Source: Pseudomonadota bacterium
GTDB lineage: Bacteria; Pseudomonadota; Gammaproteobacteria; GRL18
DNA: 6,220 bases
Direction: 5' to 3'
Assembly: GCA_030632745.1 (NCBI GenBank)
Contig: DAOVUE010000103.1
Span: 1 to 6,220, forward strand
Shown here piece by piece: positions 4,858 through 6,220 of the stretch. The notes beneath the pieces are model-generated. The model searched no databases, was not told the origin of the DNA, and saw nothing but the letters and a program-made list of their open reading frames with translations. The number at the start of each line of letters is the position of its first letter. Position 1 is the stretch's first letter. Position numbers and translations under genes: made by a program.

Positions 4858-6018
4858 TTATTTATTAAATAAGTCGCTGTATTGCTCGTAACCTTGTTCA
4901 ACTAATTGTTGTTTGGGTACAAATTTTAGTGAAGCAGAGTTAATACAATATCTCAGACCGGTTGGTTCTGGTCCATCGGGAAAGACATGACCAAGGTGAG
5001 AGTCGGCATCTTTACTGCGCACCTCTGTGCGTGTGTAAAATAGATGTTTGTCTTGTTTTTCTGTGACCGCATGATCATCAATAGGGCGAATAAAACTGGG
5101 CCAGCCGGTTTCTGAATTGTATTTATCTGTAGAACTGAATAAGGGCTCACCAGAAACAATATCGACATAGATTCCTGCTTTTTTATTATCCCAGTACTCA
5201 TTCTGGAAGGCACGTTCTGTACCTTCCTCCTGTGTTACATTATATTGTATGTCGCTTAATTTGTTTTTTAATTCTTCATCACTGGGTTTCATATAGGTGC
5301 CTGCTAATGAGTTAGATTGATTGCTTTTATTATAGCCGGACTGTTCTTTTTCGGGACGTTTGTGTAAATCTTCACCCCAGACTTTCTCAAGATACTGATC
5401 CCGTCCTGAACGGTAACGATAATATTTATAGCGTAAGGGATTTTTTTTATAATAGTCCTGATGATACTCTTCCGCTTTATAGAAAACATCAAAAGGGGCT
5501 ACTTCTGTGGCAATAGGACTGGAATAACGGCCTGATTCGTCTAATTTTTTTATGGCCTGCTGTGCCGCAATTTTTTCTTCATCACTGCTATAGTAAATCA
5601 CTGAACGATAGTGTTTACCCCGATCAGCAAAAGAACCGTCTGCGTCAGTTGGATCGATAAGATGCCAGAGTTCATTAATGAGCTCATTATAGCTTATTGC
5701 TTTTGCATCATAGATGACTTCAACAGCTTCTACATGACCCGTCACACCGGATGAGACCTGTTCATAAGTGGGATTTTTTACATGGCCTCCAGTATAGCCG
5801 GAGATGACTTCATGAATACCCGCTACTTTTTCATAGTTTGACTCAACACACCAGAAGCAGCCTCCGGCAAAATAGGCTTTTTTAAATACTTCAGTGTCGC
5901 TGTTGTTAGAACTCCTGTCAGCATTATTAGCGGATACACTCAAAGCTACTGCTAAAGTAAAGAGTGTAATGGCAATAGGTATGACGAATAGTATTTTAGG
6001 TATTTTTAATAATTTCAT
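4858..6018 (-). CDS. msrAB: Exported methionine sulfoxide reductase MsrA-MsrB fusion
   Basis: This 386-residue bifunctional enzyme repairs oxidised methionine in envelope proteins: MsrA reduces the S-sulfoxide and MsrB the R-sulfoxide. Residues about 7-29 are a hydrophobic signal peptide or anchor, placing it in the periplasm. MsrA spans about 46-210, with GCFWC (Cys54 catalytic, Cys57), [13 protein letters not shown] (Glu97), DRGKHYRS and AEEYHQDYY. MsrB spans about 243-375, with [16 protein letters not shown] and RYCINS (Cys358 catalytic). Only three cysteines exist in the whole protein. The MsrB zinc CxxC pairs are absent, and the position of the usual resolving cysteine before GWPSF reads SET. 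Unlike Neisseria PilB there is no N-terminal thioredoxin-like domain, so an outside reductant is needed. The ATG at 6018 is the only plausible start, since TGA lies in frame 12 bases upstream; no Shine-Dalgarno site is evident. A TATAAT lies just upstream. The gene leads an operon with the prolyl isomerase, giving an envelope protein-maintenance pair. Confidence 0.95.
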   Translation of the reverse strand: MKLLKIPKILFVIPIAITLFTLAVALSVSANNADRSSNNSDTEVFKKAYFAGGCFWCVESNYEKVAGIHEVISGYTGGHVKNPTYEQVSSGVTGHVEAVEVIYDAKAISYNELINELWHLIDPTDADGSFADRGKHYRSVIYYSSDEEKIAAQQAIKKLDESGRYSSPIATEVAPFDVFYKAEEYHQDYYKKNPLRYKYYRYRSGRDQYLEKVWGEDLHKRPEKEQSGYNKSNQSNSLAGTYMKPSDEELKNKLSDIQYNVTQEEGTERAFQNEYWDNKKAGIYVDIVSGEPLFSSTDKYNSETGWPSFIRPIDDHAVTEKQDKHLFYTRTEVRSKDADSHLGHVFPDGPEPTGLRYCINSASLKFVPKQQLVEQGYEQYSDLFNK

Positions 6019-6032
6019 AGTTTTTTGTCAGG

Positions 6033-6038
6033 ATTATA
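6033..6038 (-). promoter_or_regulatory. Putative -10 box of the msrAB operon
   Basis: On the minus strand the sequence reads TATAAT, a perfect sigma-70 -10 hexamer, 14 bases before the msrAB ATG. TG lies two bases upstream of it, close to but not an exact extended -10. No good -35 hexamer is found 16-18 bases upstream. Initiation from here would give a leader of about 7-8 bases, which fits the absence of a ribosome-binding site. In AT-rich DNA a chance match is possible. Confidence 0.35.
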
Positions 6039-6152
6039 TTCAAAAATTAAAACTTAGACTTTCTTCTATTTGGAAAGTTCATAAAAAGACTTTTCTGCAT
6101 GTTTTGTAATGCTTATGTTTATTTTATTTGTATGGGGGTGATAGGTGTGTAA

Positions 6153-6167
6153 ATCAATGTTATTGAT
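6153..6167. repeat. Short inverted repeat ATCAAT-GTT-ATTGAT
   Basis: A 6-bp dyad with a 3-base spacer lies about 135 bases upstream of the msrAB start. It could be a regulator site for msrAB or for a gene beyond the right edge. It is short and AT-rich, so chance cannot be excluded. Confidence 0.35.
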
Positions 6168-6220
6168 CTGACGAACGATTATTTTAAAATCCAGATTTTT
6201 ATACTGTTCGGATATAGATA

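Larger units (their letters stand above)
6019..6220. other. Non-coding region upstream of the msrAB operon
   Basis: This AT-rich stretch runs to the window edge with no convincing gene on either strand. It contains the putative msrAB -10 box near its left end, an AAAAG-A-CTTTT near-palindrome around 6085-6095, and a 6-bp dyad at 6153-6167. If the next gene outside the window is divergent, its promoter may lie here, but no clear -35/-10 pair for the + strand was found. Confidence 0.6.

Noticed and set aside
5894..6109. Plus-strand 71-residue open frame over the msrAB start region
   Set aside because: It mostly overlaps the antisense of the MsrAB signal peptide, which makes it artificially hydrophobic; no ribosome-binding site or family resemblance.
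6153..6167. FNR or CRP/FNR-like box upstream of msrAB
   Set aside because: The FNR consensus is TTGAT-N4-ATCAA; here the half-sites are in the opposite order (ATCAAT...ATTGAT), so only an unassigned dyad is reported.

Overview
The window looks like a chromosomal stretch of a moderately AT-rich Gram-negative bacterium, most likely a gammaproteobacterium. The evidence is the gene families: a periplasmic octaheme cytochrome of the Shewanella tetrathionate-reductase type, a Mip/FkpA-type periplasmic prolyl isomerase, and an exported MsrA-MsrB fusion. No species-level call is justified. I see no tRNA, rRNA, CRISPR array or transposase.

Region 1 (1-2176, + strand) is a two-gene electron-transfer operon. 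The first gene is cut by the left edge. It encodes an eight-haem (8 x CxxCH) cytochrome of the octaheme tetrathionate reductase family that ends in a C-terminal membrane helix. Overlapping it by 8 bases is a four-helix di-haem b cytochrome, which probably takes electrons from quinol and passes them to the octaheme protein. The start of the b cytochrome carries five in-frame 12-bp repeats that encode a Thr-Ala-Thr-His repeat.

Region 2 (2177-2323) is a 147-bp gap rich in dyad symmetry: a weak terminator-like hairpin, a perfect 13-bp inverted repeat, and an 18-bp palindrome that resembles an operator. A further GTTC/GAAC repeat spans the proposed TTG start of the next gene.

Region 3 (2324-4129, + strand) is a CLC-family chloride channel/transporter with a degenerate CBS-like cytoplasmic tail. 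It keeps the gating glutamate but has valine where proton-coupled CLC exchangers usually have the internal proton glutamate.

Region 4 (6018-4147, - strand) is a convergent envelope-maintenance operon: an exported MsrA-MsrB methionine sulfoxide reductase fusion followed 21 bp later by an exported FKBP-type prolyl isomerase. The MsrB half has neither zinc-site cysteines nor a resolving cysteine. The right end (6019-6220) is non-coding, with a likely promoter for this operon and a short dyad.

The most distinctive points are the His-repeat leader on the b cytochrome, the membrane-anchored octaheme/cytochrome b module of unknown substrate, the layered dyads before the CLC gene, and the cysteine-poor MsrB domain. 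All of these are variations on known families. I found no clearly new multi-gene system.
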